Shown here: positions 45,252 to 54,261 of the stretch, one piece after another
Position numbering within the stretch: position 1 is the stretch's first letter
How the letters are laid out: each line of letters begins with the position of its first letter
Assembly (NCBI GenBank): GCA_947504185.1
Contig: CANNGJ010000002.1
Span: 1-64,000 of the forward strand
Direction of reading: 5' to 3'
Length of the DNA stretch: 64,000 nt
Source: an uncultured Tenacibaculum sp.
GTDB lineage: Bacteria > Bacteroidota > Bacteroidia > Flavobacteriales > Flavobacteriaceae
Translations under genes and position numbers: made by a program
The notes under the pieces: model-generated
Seen by the model: the letters and a program-made list of their open reading frames with translations, nothing else
Told to the model about the DNA's origin: nothing
The model's database searches: none

Positions 45252-47021
45252 ATGAATATGAAGTTGAAATTATACATATCGTTAGTATTTAGTTTTATTA
45301 CATTTCTTGTAAATGCACAAGATGATATTATAACTGCCACTGTTAGTAAAAACAAGCTGGGAGTAAATCAACGTCTAAGAGTTACGTTTGCCATAAAAAA
45401 ACAAGGGGGTGATAATTTTAAAGCTCCAAATTTTAATAATTTTAAAATTGTTGGTGGGCCAAGTCAAGCTATTAGTCAATCCTATAAAAATGGTAAACTT
45501 TCTTTCTCTCAGTCTTACTCTTATATTCTACAACCTAAAAGAAAAGGTGAACTTAATATTGGCGCTGCTAGTATTGAGATGGACGGTAAAACCATAAAAT
45601 CTAATCCAGTAAAAATTATTGTTTTAGATGCGGTTGATTTACCAAAGAATCCGAATGACCCTAATTATATAGCCAATCAAAATATCCATTTGGTTGCTGA
45701 AATTTCAAAATCAAATCCATATGTAGGTGAAGGTATTTATGTTGAATTCCGTTTATACTTTAGTGAAAATGTAGGTATTTATGACAACGCTATTACTGAA
45801 GCACCGCAATACAATGGTTTCTGGAATCAAGAAATTAAGCGAAATGGAACACCCGTAAAAATGGGGAAATATAATGGTGAACGATACCGTTATGCTGTTT
45901 TACATAAAGCTTTGTTAATACCTACCAAAGATGGTAAACTAACAATAGACCCTATTAAAATGGATATTATTGTTGCTGTACCTACTGGGCGTGCAGATTT
46001 TTTTGGAAATGCAATTACAAGGCAAGTACGCAAAGAATTTGCTTCAGCTAAAAAAATAGTTCGAGCTAAAGCATTGCCTCTTGAAAATAAACCTGAAGAT
46101 TTTACAGGTGCTGTTGGAGAGTTTTCTTTTGATGTTTCATTAAGTAAACATACTTTAAAAGCAAATGAATCATCTCAAATTAAAGTGGCTGTTAACGGAA
46201 AAGGAAATTTAAAATTATTCGAACTTCCTAAGATTGAAACTCCTAAAGAACTTGAAGTATATCAACCTGAAAGAAAGGAAAAAGTTGCTATTACATCTTC
46301 TGGTTTAAAAGGTAATGTAACTGATAGCTATACTGTAGTTCCTGAGTTTAAAGGAAAATATAAAATTCCTAAAACCAGTTTCTCATACTTTAATCCAAAA
46401 GAAAAAGTTTATCAAACTATTACTACGGACGATTTATATGTTGATGTTTTAGAAGGAAAATCATTACCAACTAATAACGACGCTAATCAAGTTACAAAGC
46501 AGGATGTAAAAGTTACTGGCGATAATTTTAGATACATTCAAACTTCAAGTAGTTTAGAACCAATATCAACTTCTGATTTTTTCAAAACACCTATATATTA
46601 CATTTTATTATTACTGCCAATTATAGCAATTCCTGTTGGAATTTTTATCAATAAGAAAAAAGAAGAACGAGACGGTGATATTGTTGGTAATAAATTAAGA
46701 AAGGCTGATAAACTAGCTAAAAAATATTTATCAGAAGCTCAAAAACAATTAGGTAATAAAGAAGCCTTTTACGAAGCTTTAGAAAGAGCATTGCATAATT
46801 ATTTAAAAGCAAAATTAGGAGTAGAAACTTCTGATATTAGCCGTGATAAAATCACTGATTTATTACAAGATAAACAAATTGATAATGCAACTATTAAAAG
46901 TTTTATAGATGTATTAAATGATTGTGATTTTGCTCGATACACACCAATTACCAACGTACAAATGAAAGAAGAGTACGAAAAGGCTAAACAAGTAATTACT
47001 CAATTAGATAAGCAATTATAA
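45252..47021 (+). CDS. batD: BatD, oxygen tolerance protein
   Basis: This protein of about 589 residues has a signal peptide (ending FLVNAQ) and repeated beta-sandwich domains. The first begins with the family pattern VSKNKLGVNQRLRVTFAIK. One late membrane helix (YYILLLLPIIAIPVGIFI, about 450) and a cytoplasmic helical tail follow. Length and pattern fit the BatD/oxygen-tolerance family. A TTG at 45246 is in frame, but the ATG at 45252 is the more likely start. Its stop overlaps the ATG of batE. Confidence 0.92.
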   Translation: MNMKLKLYISLVFSFITFLVNAQDDIITATVSKNKLGVNQRLRVTFAIKKQGGDNFKAPNFNNFKIVGGPSQAISQSYKNGKLSFSQSYSYILQPKRKGELNIGAASIEMDGKTIKSNPVKIIVLDAVDLPKNPNDPNYIANQNIHLVAEISKSNPYVGEGIYVEFRLYFSENVGIYDNAITEAPQYNGFWNQEIKRNGTPVKMGKYNGERYRYAVLHKALLIPTKDGKLTIDPIKMDIIVAVPTGRADFFGNAITRQVRKEFASAKKIVRAKALPLENKPEDFTGAVGEFSFDVSLSKHTLKANESSQIKVAVNGKGNLKLFELPKIETPKELEVYQPERKEKVAITSSGLKGNVTDSYTVVPEFKGKYKIPKTSFSYFNPKEKVYQTITTDDLYVDVLEGKSLPTNNDANQVTKQDVKVTGDNFRYIQTSSSLEPISTSDFFKTPIYYILLLLPIIAIPVGIFINKKKEERDGDIVGNKLRKADKLAKKYLSEAQKQLGNKEAFYEALERALHNYLKAKLGVETSDISRDKITDLLQDKQIDNATIKSFIDVLNDCDFARYTPITNVQMKEEYEKAKQVITQLDKQL

Positions 47022-47773
47022 TGAACAAAATTATTGTAGTATTATTCTTATTAGTTTCAAGTTTTTCATTCGCTCAAACTGCTGATGATTTATTTAAGAA
47101 TGCAAATGCTTTGTATAAAGAAGGTAACTATCAAAAAGCAATTGAATTATACAAACAGATTGAAAGTAAAAAAGAAGTTTCTTCTGAGCTTTATTACAAT
47201 TTAGGAAATGCTTATTACAAATTAAATAAAGTTGCTCCATCAATTTATAATTATGAAAAAGCATTGCAATTAGATCCTCTAAATGAAGATGCTCAGAATA
47301 ACTTAATAATAGCAAATCGTTTAACTTTAGATAGAATTGAAGAACTTCCGAGGTCTATTTTTCAAAAAATAAACGAAAGTATTTTTCAAAAATTAACCTA
47401 TAATTCTTGGGCAGTTATTACCATAATCCTATCATTTATAGCAGCTACGCTATTCTTATTATTCTATTTTTCTTACACTCCGAATAAAAAGAGATTTTAT
47501 TTCTCAACAAGTATTCTAGCGTTTTTATTACTGATTAGTGGTTTAGCAATTACTTTTACACAATACAATCAAACAAAAAACAATGTAAAAGCTATTGTTT
47601 TTTCTGAAGAGGTTTCTGTAAAAAATGCACCTACCACAGATGCAAACGAAGTATTCTTTTTACATGAAGGAACCAAAGTAAATGTATTAGACACAGTTGA
47701 TAATTGGAGAAAAATTAAACTTGTTGATGGTAAAATAGGTTGGGTAAAAAACTCTTCAATCAAACTATTATAA
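47021..47773 (+). CDS. batE: BatE, TPR and SH3-like domain protein
   Basis: This 250-residue protein has a signal peptide (ending FSFAQ), TPR repeats (about 20-100, YKEGNYQKAIELYKQIE) and two membrane helices (about 128-150 and 160-180). A C-terminal bacterial SH3-like domain follows (VSVKNAPTTDANEVFFLHEG to IGWVKNSSIKLL). It ends the Bat operon and probably tethers the complex to the periplasmic side of the membrane. Confidence 0.9.
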   Translation: MNKIIVVLFLLVSSFSFAQTADDLFKNANALYKEGNYQKAIELYKQIESKKEVSSELYYNLGNAYYKLNKVAPSIYNYEKALQLDPLNEDAQNNLIIANRLTLDRIEELPRSIFQKINESIFQKLTYNSWAVITIILSFIAATLFLLFYFSYTPNKKRFYFSTSILAFLLLISGLAITFTQYNQTKNNVKAIVFSEEVSVKNAPTTDANEVFFLHEGTKVNVLDTVDNWRKIKLVDGKIGWVKNSSIKLL

Positions 47774-47813
47774 TTTTTAAAATTATTTAACATTTAGTTA
47801 TCTTATATCCTAT

Positions 47814-47821
47814 TATATTTG
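47814..47821 (+). promoter_or_regulatory. -7 promoter box of the small secreted protein gene
   Basis: TATATTTG matches TAnnTTTG perfectly, 16 bases before the ATG at 47838. It separates this gene from the Bat operon. Confidence 0.6.
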
Positions 47822-47837
47822 TGGTTGATTTAAAAAA

Positions 47838-48134
47838 ATGTATAAAACCCTCTTTGCATACATATTAGCTTTAATACTACTTTCTACAGTAGCTATTCCT
47901 AGCTACTTCAGTATTACAGAAGAAGTATGTGAATCCTCTTTAGTTATAGATATTGAAGAAGATAGTGAAGGGAATGAAAAATCAGAAAAAAACGAATTAA
48001 AAATTATTGGTTTACCACTTGAATTTTCATCATTATCCAGTCTTTTTTCTAGGCAAAAAAACAACACTTACCAATCAAACCAATACGATTCGGTGTTTAG
48101 CAAATTAGATTCTCCCCCGCCAGAAAACTGCTAA
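47838..48134 (+). CDS. Small membrane-anchored or secreted protein, unknown function
   Basis: This 98-residue protein has an N-terminal hydrophobic helix (LFAYILALILLSTVAIPSYF), an acidic stretch (IDIEEDSEGNEKSEKNE) and a C-terminus ending LDSPPPENC. No family recognised. It has its own promoter box and lies 263 bases before the first SulP gene. The gap (48135-48397) holds only short weak hairpins and no gene. Confidence 0.6.
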   Translation: MYKTLFAYILALILLSTVAIPSYFSITEEVCESSLVIDIEEDSEGNEKSEKNELKIIGLPLEFSSLSSLFSRQKNNTYQSNQYDSVFSKLDSPPPENC

Positions 48135-48397
48135 TAATTTTATTACTTATGTTATTCATTTATTGTAAAATCAAGGTTTTGTAAAAATCTTGAATAAGGA
48201 TGACAATGTCTTCTTTTAAACAAGAATAAGCCATAGCATTAATATTTAATTATCAGAAACTTACCTAAAATATTAAGTTCTAATTTTTATTGCTAAGTAA
48301 TAAAATACAACTTCAAAATTGTGCCTTGAGCACCAATAGATTTCATTAAAATTTTATTCAAAAAAAACAACCTTAAAAAGGTTAAAAATTATTTTTT

Positions 48398-49930
48398 ATG
48401 TTCAAAACAATTAAGAGCGATTTACCCGCTAGTATTGTAGTATTTTTCGTTGCATTACCATTATGTTTAGGTATTGCTTTAGCAAGTGGAGCACCATTAT
48501 TTTCTGGTTTAATAGCAGGTATAGTTGGTGGTGTAATAGTAGGAAGCATTAGTGGTTCTAAAATAGGAGTAAGTGGTCCCGCTGCTGGTTTAGCAGCCAT
48601 AGTATTAACTTCTATAGCTTCTTTAGGAGGGTTTGAGAACTTCTTAGTTGCTGTAGTATTAGGAGGAGTTATTCAGTTATTACTTGGTGTATTAAAAGCT
48701 GGAGTTATTGGTTACTACTTTCCTTCATCTGTAATTAAAGGAATGTTAACGGGTATTGGTATTATCATTATCATGAAACAAATTCCTTTCTTTTTCGGTT
48801 ACGATAAATCAGCCGGAAATTTTTCTTTAGATGCAATCAGTATTGGATCAACCGTAGTTGGAATAATTGGATTAGGAATTTTAATTCTTTGGCAACAAGT
48901 ATTGTCTAAAAAAGGAAAAATATTTGCATTAATTCAAGGTCCTTTAGTAGCTGTAGTGGTAGGTATTGTTTTCTTTGTAATTACACAAGGAAATGAATTA
49001 TTAGCTATCAATGCAAAACAATTAGTAAGTGTTCCTGTTCCAGACGGAATCGATTCATTTTTAGGTCAATTTACATTCCCTAACTTTGATGCTATTAGTA
49101 ATAAAGATGTATGGATTGTTGCATTTACAATTGCAGTTGTAGCAAGTTTAGAAACATTATTATGTGTAGAAGCTACTGATAAATTAGATCCAGATAAAAA
49201 TGTAACACCAACAAACAGAGAATTATTAGCGCAAGGAGTTGGAAATATTGTTTCTGGATTAGTTGGTGGACTACCAGTAACTCAAGTTATTGTTCGTAGT
49301 TCTGCTAACATTCAGTCTGGTGGTAAAAGTAAAATGTCTGCAATTATTCACGGTTTTTTCTTATTAATTTCTGTAATCTTAATTCCTACATTATTAAATA
49401 AAATTCCTCTTTCTGTTTTAGCTGCGATATTATTAATTGTAGGTTTTAAACTTGCTAAACCAGCTACCTTTATTAATATGTACAAACTAGGATGGAAACA
49501 ATTTATCCCATTTATGGCTACAGTTTTACCTATGGTTTTAACTGGAGATTTATTATTAGGTATTGGTTTAGGATTAGCTGTTGGTGTAGTAGTTATATTA
49601 TTTAAAAGTTACCAAAACTCTCACTTCTTACACATAGAAGACAAAAGTAACGGCGTTCATAAAATAAAAATGACATTAGCTGAGGAAGTAACATTTTTTA
49701 ACAAAGGTGCCATTTTAAAAGAATTAGACAGTCTTGAAGAAAATTCATTCTTAGAGTTAGACGTAAGAAAAACTCGTTTCTTAGATCATGATATTGTAGA
49801 AATTCTTGAGGATTTCGCTTATAAGGCTAAAGAAAAAAACATTGATATTAGGTTAACTTCTGAAAGAGGGATTGTTGAAAACCCATCAAGTTTTATTGAG
49901 TTCTTTAAATTAAGACCAAAAACTGCTTAA
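48398..49930 (+). CDS. SulP family inorganic anion transporter (probable bicarbonate)
   Basis: This 510-residue membrane protein has the SulP core: FFVALPLCLGIALASGAPL (start of the transport domain), SKIGVSGPAAGLAAIVL (helix 3 motif), and GLVGGLPVTQVIVRSSANI (helix 8-10 region). A C-terminal STAS domain (about 425-510, LELDVRKTRFLDHD) follows. SulP proteins carry sulfate, bicarbonate or other anions with Na or H. The carbonic anhydrase two genes downstream favours bicarbonate. The STAS domain is the regulatory part. Confidence 0.92.
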   Translation: MFKTIKSDLPASIVVFFVALPLCLGIALASGAPLFSGLIAGIVGGVIVGSISGSKIGVSGPAAGLAAIVLTSIASLGGFENFLVAVVLGGVIQLLLGVLKAGVIGYYFPSSVIKGMLTGIGIIIIMKQIPFFFGYDKSAGNFSLDAISIGSTVVGIIGLGILILWQQVLSKKGKIFALIQGPLVAVVVGIVFFVITQGNELLAINAKQLVSVPVPDGIDSFLGQFTFPNFDAISNKDVWIVAFTIAVVASLETLLCVEATDKLDPDKNVTPTNRELLAQGVGNIVSGLVGGLPVTQVIVRSSANIQSGGKSKMSAIIHGFFLLISVILIPTLLNKIPLSVLAAILLIVGFKLAKPATFINMYKLGWKQFIPFMATVLPMVLTGDLLLGIGLGLAVGVVVILFKSYQNSHFLHIEDKSNGVHKIKMTLAEEVTFFNKGAILKELDSLEENSFLELDVRKTRFLDHDIVEILEDFAYKAKEKNIDIRLTSERGIVENPSSFIEFFKLRPKTA

Positions 49931-49933
49931 AAA

Positions 49934-50641
49934 ATGAACACATCAAAATATAAAATTGTCGTACTATCTAGTTTAAAAGATAGTACGACTACATTATTGA
50001 AAACAGCAATTAGCTTAGCAAAAAAAAACAATGCTAGTATTCACTTTTTCCATGTAAAAAAACCAACTGAAATTGTAAGTACAGATAATCAATTATCTGC
50101 TAAAAGAGCTATTAATTCTAAATTCACTCAAACTAATAAAGAGATTAATGAATTAGTTTCTGAATTTTCAAAAAAGTATAACATAGATATAAACTCTTCA
50201 TTTACGTTTGGAAATGTTAAACATGAGATTGACACTTTTTTAGAAGACATCAATCCAAACATCATTGTAATTGGAAAACGCAAGAACAAAGGTATAGCAG
50301 CTTTAGGTGATAAGATTAGTAAGCATGTTTTAAAGAAAAAAGGTAAAACAATTGTTATAGCTTCTTCTGAAAACGACCTTAAACCTGAAAATGAAATTTC
50401 ATTAGGTGTATACAATGAATTAAAACAACAACATAGTACTGATTTTGTTGATGAATTTATCGAAGAACCATTAAAAAAGTTTGAAGTAGTAGATTCTAAT
50501 AAAAAAAGCATATCTACTTCTTTAATAGAAAATAATGTTGATTTGTTATTAGTAGATAGAGAAACTATTAAGCCTAAATCTACAAAATCATTTGACAAAT
50601 TACTAAGTAAAATAGATATTTCATTAGTAGTAGCTAATTAA
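49934..50641 (+). CDS. Universal stress protein family protein
   Basis: This 235-residue cytosolic protein starts with YKIVVLSSLKDSTTTLLKTA and has the Usp nucleotide-site pattern NIIVIGKRKNKGIAALGDKI (about 112-131). A second, weaker half follows (about 150-235) ending DISLVVAN, so it may be a degenerate tandem Usp. It lies 3 bases after the first SulP gene and 97 bases before the second. Usp proteins often regulate neighbouring transporters; that is inference here. Confidence 0.8.
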   Translation: MNTSKYKIVVLSSLKDSTTTLLKTAISLAKKNNASIHFFHVKKPTEIVSTDNQLSAKRAINSKFTQTNKEINELVSEFSKKYNIDINSSFTFGNVKHEIDTFLEDINPNIIVIGKRKNKGIAALGDKISKHVLKKKGKTIVIASSENDLKPENEISLGVYNELKQQHSTDFVDEFIEEPLKKFEVVDSNKKSISTSLIENNVDLLLVDRETIKPKSTKSFDKLLSKIDISLVVAN

Positions 50642-50738
50642 AAAACATTAAGTTAAATTAATAAAAACCTACTTTGAACTTGAGTATTTATAAGTTATAC
50701 TTTTTTAGTATATTTATTCCTACTCAACTCAAAAAAAT

Positions 50739-52610
50739 ATGAAACAACTATTTTCAAACCTTAAGGGAGATCTCTTCGGAGGAATTACAGCTGGAATTGT
50801 AGCATTACCATTAGCTTTAGCCTTTGGTGTATCTTCTGGTTTAGGACCTAGTGCTGGACTATATGGTGCTATTTTTATTGCATTCTTTGCTGCATTGTTT
50901 GGTGGTACAGATACTCAAATATCTGGACCAACCGCTCCTATGACAGCAGTAAGTATGGTTGTAATTGCAAGTATTCTTGCTGCTAACGAAGGAGACGTAA
51001 ACAAAGCTTTACCAACCATTTTAATGGTTTTTTTATTAGCTGGTTTATTTCAAGTAGTACTTGGGGTTTTAGGACTAGGTAAATATATACGATATATACC
51101 CTATCCTGTAGTATCTGGTTTCATGACAGCTATTGGGGTAATTATTTTAATAACTCAAATTTTACCTTCTATTGGATACTATGCTAAAGAAGACACTCAA
51201 TTTGTAGAGCAATTTAAGCCGCAAGCCGAAGAACTTATTTTAGAAAATATTTTAAAAGATGAAGCAGGTGAAGGTATTTTAGTTCTTGAAGATTTTAAAG
51301 AAACGATTAGTAGAGCTGAGCAAATATCACAAGCGGATATTTTAAAAGAAAGTAAAACTTTAGCTGGTAAAGAAGCTTCAGGGGTTTTAGGCACTTTAAA
51401 AGTATTACCAAGAGCTTTAAAGAACATTAACTGGTTAGAACTAGCTTTAGCTTTAGGAACCATTTTTATTATTTACGGATTTAAACGAATTACAACTGCG
51501 GTACCAAGTACCTTGGTTGCATTAGTTGTAATGACTGCTATTGCTTTAGGTTTTAATTTAGGTTATCGTCCTATTGAAGAAATTCCAGGAGGGTTCCCAA
51601 TACCTAATATGGGAATTTTTACTAGCTTTAGTATATCCAGTATAACTCCATATATATTTACTGCATTAACATTGTCTTTATTAGGAGCTATCGATTCATT
51701 ATTAACATCGGTAGTAGCTGATAATATGACAAAGACAAAGCATAAACCAAATAAAGAATTAATTGGTCAGGGTATTGGTAATAGTATTGCTGCTATTTTT
51801 GGAGGTATTCCTGGTGCTGGTGCAACAATCCGTACAGTAGTAAACATTAATTCTGGTGGTAAAACTAAATTATCTGGTATGGTAGCTGGTATAATGCTAT
51901 TAGTTATCTTGTTAGGTTTAGGACCAATTGCATCTAAAATTCCAGCTGCAGTATTAGCAGGTATTTTAATTACAGTAGGTATTGGAGTAATGGATTACAA
52001 AGGTTTAAAAGCAATTCCTGCTTTACCAAGAGATGCTAAAATTGGGCCTTTCAAAGTAAGTTCAGAAGTTATTATTATGTTGGTGGTATTATTCCTTTCA
52101 ACTTTTTGGAACTTAGTATATGCTGTAGGTATTGGTTTAGTAATTGCTTCGTTAATGTTTATGAAGAAAATTGGTGATTTAACAGCTGAACGTTCAGATG
52201 TAAAATCATTAAAGAAGGAAAAAGCTTGGAAAGATGAAGAAAACTTTCCAGAAGAATTAAAAGAAGAGGTGTTTGTAAAACATATTAAAGGCCCTTTATT
52301 CTTTGGTTCTACAAGTGATTTTCAAGCATTAACAAAACAAATTCCTAAAACTGCATCGACAGTAATTATGCGTTTAGATAGAATGCAATATATGGATCAG
52401 TCTGGTTTATACGCCATGGAAGACATGATTCAAGATTTAAAATCAAACGGTACACATGTGCAAGTTCTTTTTGTAGGTTTACTACAACAACCTCGTTACA
52501 TGATGGAACGTATTGATATTATCCCAGATTTTATACCAGAAGATCATATTTTTGATTCTTTTGATGATTGTATAAATTGGGTAAAACAAAACGTAAAAGA
52601 CACACATTAA
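50739..52610 (+). CDS. SulP family inorganic anion transporter (probable bicarbonate)
   Basis: This 623-residue protein has ITAGIVALPLALAFGVSSGL, QISGPTAPMTAVSMVV and GIPGAGATIRTVVNINSGG in the transport domain. A charged insertion (about 150-225, rich in E and K) lies between helices, and a C-terminal STAS domain (about 505-620, RLDRMQYMDQSGLYAMEDM) is present. It is not a close copy of the first SulP: the insertion and length differ. It lies 25 bases before the carbonic anhydrase gene, so bicarbonate is the likely ion. Confidence 0.92.
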   Translation: MKQLFSNLKGDLFGGITAGIVALPLALAFGVSSGLGPSAGLYGAIFIAFFAALFGGTDTQISGPTAPMTAVSMVVIASILAANEGDVNKALPTILMVFLLAGLFQVVLGVLGLGKYIRYIPYPVVSGFMTAIGVIILITQILPSIGYYAKEDTQFVEQFKPQAEELILENILKDEAGEGILVLEDFKETISRAEQISQADILKESKTLAGKEASGVLGTLKVLPRALKNINWLELALALGTIFIIYGFKRITTAVPSTLVALVVMTAIALGFNLGYRPIEEIPGGFPIPNMGIFTSFSISSITPYIFTALTLSLLGAIDSLLTSVVADNMTKTKHKPNKELIGQGIGNSIAAIFGGIPGAGATIRTVVNINSGGKTKLSGMVAGIMLLVILLGLGPIASKIPAAVLAGILITVGIGVMDYKGLKAIPALPRDAKIGPFKVSSEVIIMLVVLFLSTFWNLVYAVGIGLVIASLMFMKKIGDLTAERSDVKSLKKEKAWKDEENFPEELKEEVFVKHIKGPLFFGSTSDFQALTKQIPKTASTVIMRLDRMQYMDQSGLYAMEDMIQDLKSNGTHVQVLFVGLLQQPRYMMERIDIIPDFIPEDHIFDSFDDCINWVKQNVKDTH

Positions 52611-52635
52611 TTAAAAAAATAAATATTTAAAAAAT

Positions 52636-53265
52636 ATGAGAAATACAGCTATAACAAAAGACGTACAAGGAGCATTAACACCTAGCTCTGTTTTACAAGA
52701 TTTATTAGACGGTAACAACCGTTATACTAACGATAACTTAACTGCTTCTAACGTATCTGAGTTAGTAAAACAAACTACTGGAGGGCAATTTCCTAAAGCA
52801 GTAATTTTATCATGTATCGATTCTCGTGTACCAGTAGAAATGGTTTTTGACCAAACTATTGGTGATGTTTTTGTTGCTCGTGTAGCAGGAAACTTCGAGA
52901 ACGTAGACATCTTAGGGAGTATGGAATATTCTTGTGCTGTTGCTGGAAGTAAATTAGTAATGGTATTAGGTCATGAAAGTTGTGGTGCTGTAAAGGCTGC
53001 CTGTGACGGAGTTGAATTAGGAAATATTACTGCAATGTTAGATAATATTATTCCTGCTGCTAAATTATCTTCTGAACAAGTAGATGGAGAAGCAAATTCA
53101 TCAAACAAAGCATTTGTTGCTAAAACAGTTGAGAACAATGTTAAGATGACCATAGAAAGAATCCGTGAAAAAAGTAAAATTTTACAAGAAATGGAAGACA
53201 ATGGTGAGATTACAATCGTTGGTGGAGTTTACTCATTAACAACAGGAAAAGTAACTATGTTATAA
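52636..53265 (+). CDS. Beta-class carbonic anhydrase
   Basis: This 209-residue cytosolic enzyme has the zinc motifs SCIDSRVP (Cys and Asp-Arg dyad) and GHESCGAV (His and Cys) in order, plus VFVARVAGN. It interconverts carbon dioxide and bicarbonate. No signal peptide is seen. Its position right behind two SulP transporters and a Usp protein suggests a unit for handling inorganic carbon, possibly to feed anaplerotic carboxylases. A bidirectional terminator follows. Confidence 0.95.
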   Translation: MRNTAITKDVQGALTPSSVLQDLLDGNNRYTNDNLTASNVSELVKQTTGGQFPKAVILSCIDSRVPVEMVFDQTIGDVFVARVAGNFENVDILGSMEYSCAVAGSKLVMVLGHESCGAVKAACDGVELGNITAMLDNIIPAAKLSSEQVDGEANSSNKAFVAKTVENNVKMTIERIREKSKILQEMEDNGEITIVGGVYSLTTGKVTML

Positions 53266-53288
53266 GATTAACATCTTCTTATAAAACT

Positions 53289-53320
53289 AAAAATCCGAAG
53301 CTATTAGCTTCGGATTTTTT
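53289..53320. terminator. Bidirectional intrinsic terminator
   Basis: AAATCCGAAGCTA and AGCTTCGGATTT pair in a 12-bp stem. It lies behind the carbonic anhydrase gene and touches the stop of cvpA on the minus strand. Confidence 0.9.
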
Positions 53321-53835
53321 TATTCTGTTTCAGTTTCTTTCTCCTCTACATCCTCATCTTTAATTATAGATGGAAAAATAGTCGGAGCTATTTTTTTAAC
53401 TGGTTTGTATAAAATAGATTCATTTAAACTTTCTTCAGATACAAACGGAATCGTATCATTCATCTTTCCAAAAAAGATAAATACAACACTTAAAATCAAT
53501 CCTATTTTTAAAGCTCCGAAAACGCCTCCTAAAATTTTATTTAAAATTCCTAACGAAGCAAAATCTGCAATTTTTGTCAATAACTTTCCTAACAAAGCAA
53601 TTACAATAATTATTACGACAAAAGTTCCTGCGAATGCAGCTAAAGAAATATATTTTTCATCCCAACTTACACTGTCTTTTAACCAATCACTTATAAAATA
53701 TGAAAAGTGAATTGCTCCATAAACTCCAGCAATCAATGCTACCAACGAAGCTACTTCAACAAACAGCCCTTTCATTAAACCACGAACAAAACCAAAAAGT
53801 AGTAAGGCAGCAATTATAATATCAAATGTATTCAT
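53320..53835 (-). CDS. cvpA: CvpA family membrane protein
   Basis: This 171-residue protein has four membrane helices. It starts MNTFDIIIAALLLFGFVRGL, followed by KGLFVEVASLVALIAGVYGA, typical of CvpA. The C-terminal tail is acidic (EDVEEKETETE). CvpA is linked in other bacteria to colicin V production and to envelope stress resistance, with a possible transport role. It is divergent from the gene at 53905, with two back-to-back promoters between them. Confidence 0.88.
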   Translation of the reverse strand: MNTFDIIIAALLLFGFVRGLMKGLFVEVASLVALIAGVYGAIHFSYFISDWLKDSVSWDEKYISLAAFAGTFVVIIIVIALLGKLLTKIADFASLGILNKILGGVFGALKIGLILSVVFIFFGKMNDTIPFVSEESLNESILYKPVKKIAPTIFPSIIKDEDVEEKETETE

Positions 53836-53857
53836 AGTTATTTAAATGTTTCTACAC

Positions 53858-53865
53858 CAAATATA
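53858..53865 (-). promoter_or_regulatory. -7 promoter box of cvpA
   Basis: The minus strand reads TATATTTG, a perfect TAnnTTTG, 22 bases before the cvpA start. Confidence 0.6.
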
Positions 53866-53878
53866 CATAACTCATTTG

Positions 53879-53886
53879 TATCTTTG
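53879..53886 (+). promoter_or_regulatory. -7 promoter box of the gene at 53905
   Basis: TATCTTTG followed by CG is a perfect TAnnTTTG, 18 bases before the ATG at 53905. It decides against the in-frame TTG at 53884. Confidence 0.65.
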
Positions 53887-53904
53887 CGTATTCAAAAAAT
53901 AGAG

Positions 53905-54261
53905 ATGACTAAAGAAGTTAATTTAAAAGAAAAGTGGGAGGTTGTTGTTAAGAATTTATCTCAACAATTTGCAGATGGAGATGAATTAAATGTTGACGGA
54001 ATTATCTATTTAATTGGTGTACAGGAATTAGGACAAGGGCATCGAAAATTTAAAAAAGATGAAAAGGTTAACTTAATGCACATTGCTATTTGTAAACTTT
54101 TAGAACCATATGGATATTATGAATTCGATTTCTTTGATAACGATGGTTGGCCTCATTACAAAACACTGACTGAATTACCTAGTTTAAAACCAGGTGAGCA
54201 ATCTGTCTTGATAAAAGAAGCGATTATTAACTATTTTGAATCTATCGATTTTTTTAAGTAA
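53905..54261 (+). CDS. Conserved-looking cytosolic protein, unknown function
   Basis: This 118-residue soluble protein starts MTKEVNLKEKWEVVVKNLSQ and contains ELGQGHRKFKKDEKVNLMHI and FFDNDGWPHYKTL. No signal peptide or membrane helix is seen. I do not recognise a named family, though the balanced composition and own promoter indicate a real gene. It converges with the SDR gene and overlaps its end by 8 bases. Confidence 0.7.
   Translation: MTKEVNLKEKWEVVVKNLSQQFADGDELNVDGIIYLIGVQELGQGHRKFKKDEKVNLMHIAICKLLEPYGYYEFDFFDNDGWPHYKTLTELPSLKPGEQSVLIKEAIINYFESIDFFK

Noticed and set aside
48135..48397. Possible RNA gene or riboswitch in the gap before the first SulP gene
   Set aside because: Only short weak stems (for example TCAAG / CTTGA) are visible; no conserved RNA motif recognised.
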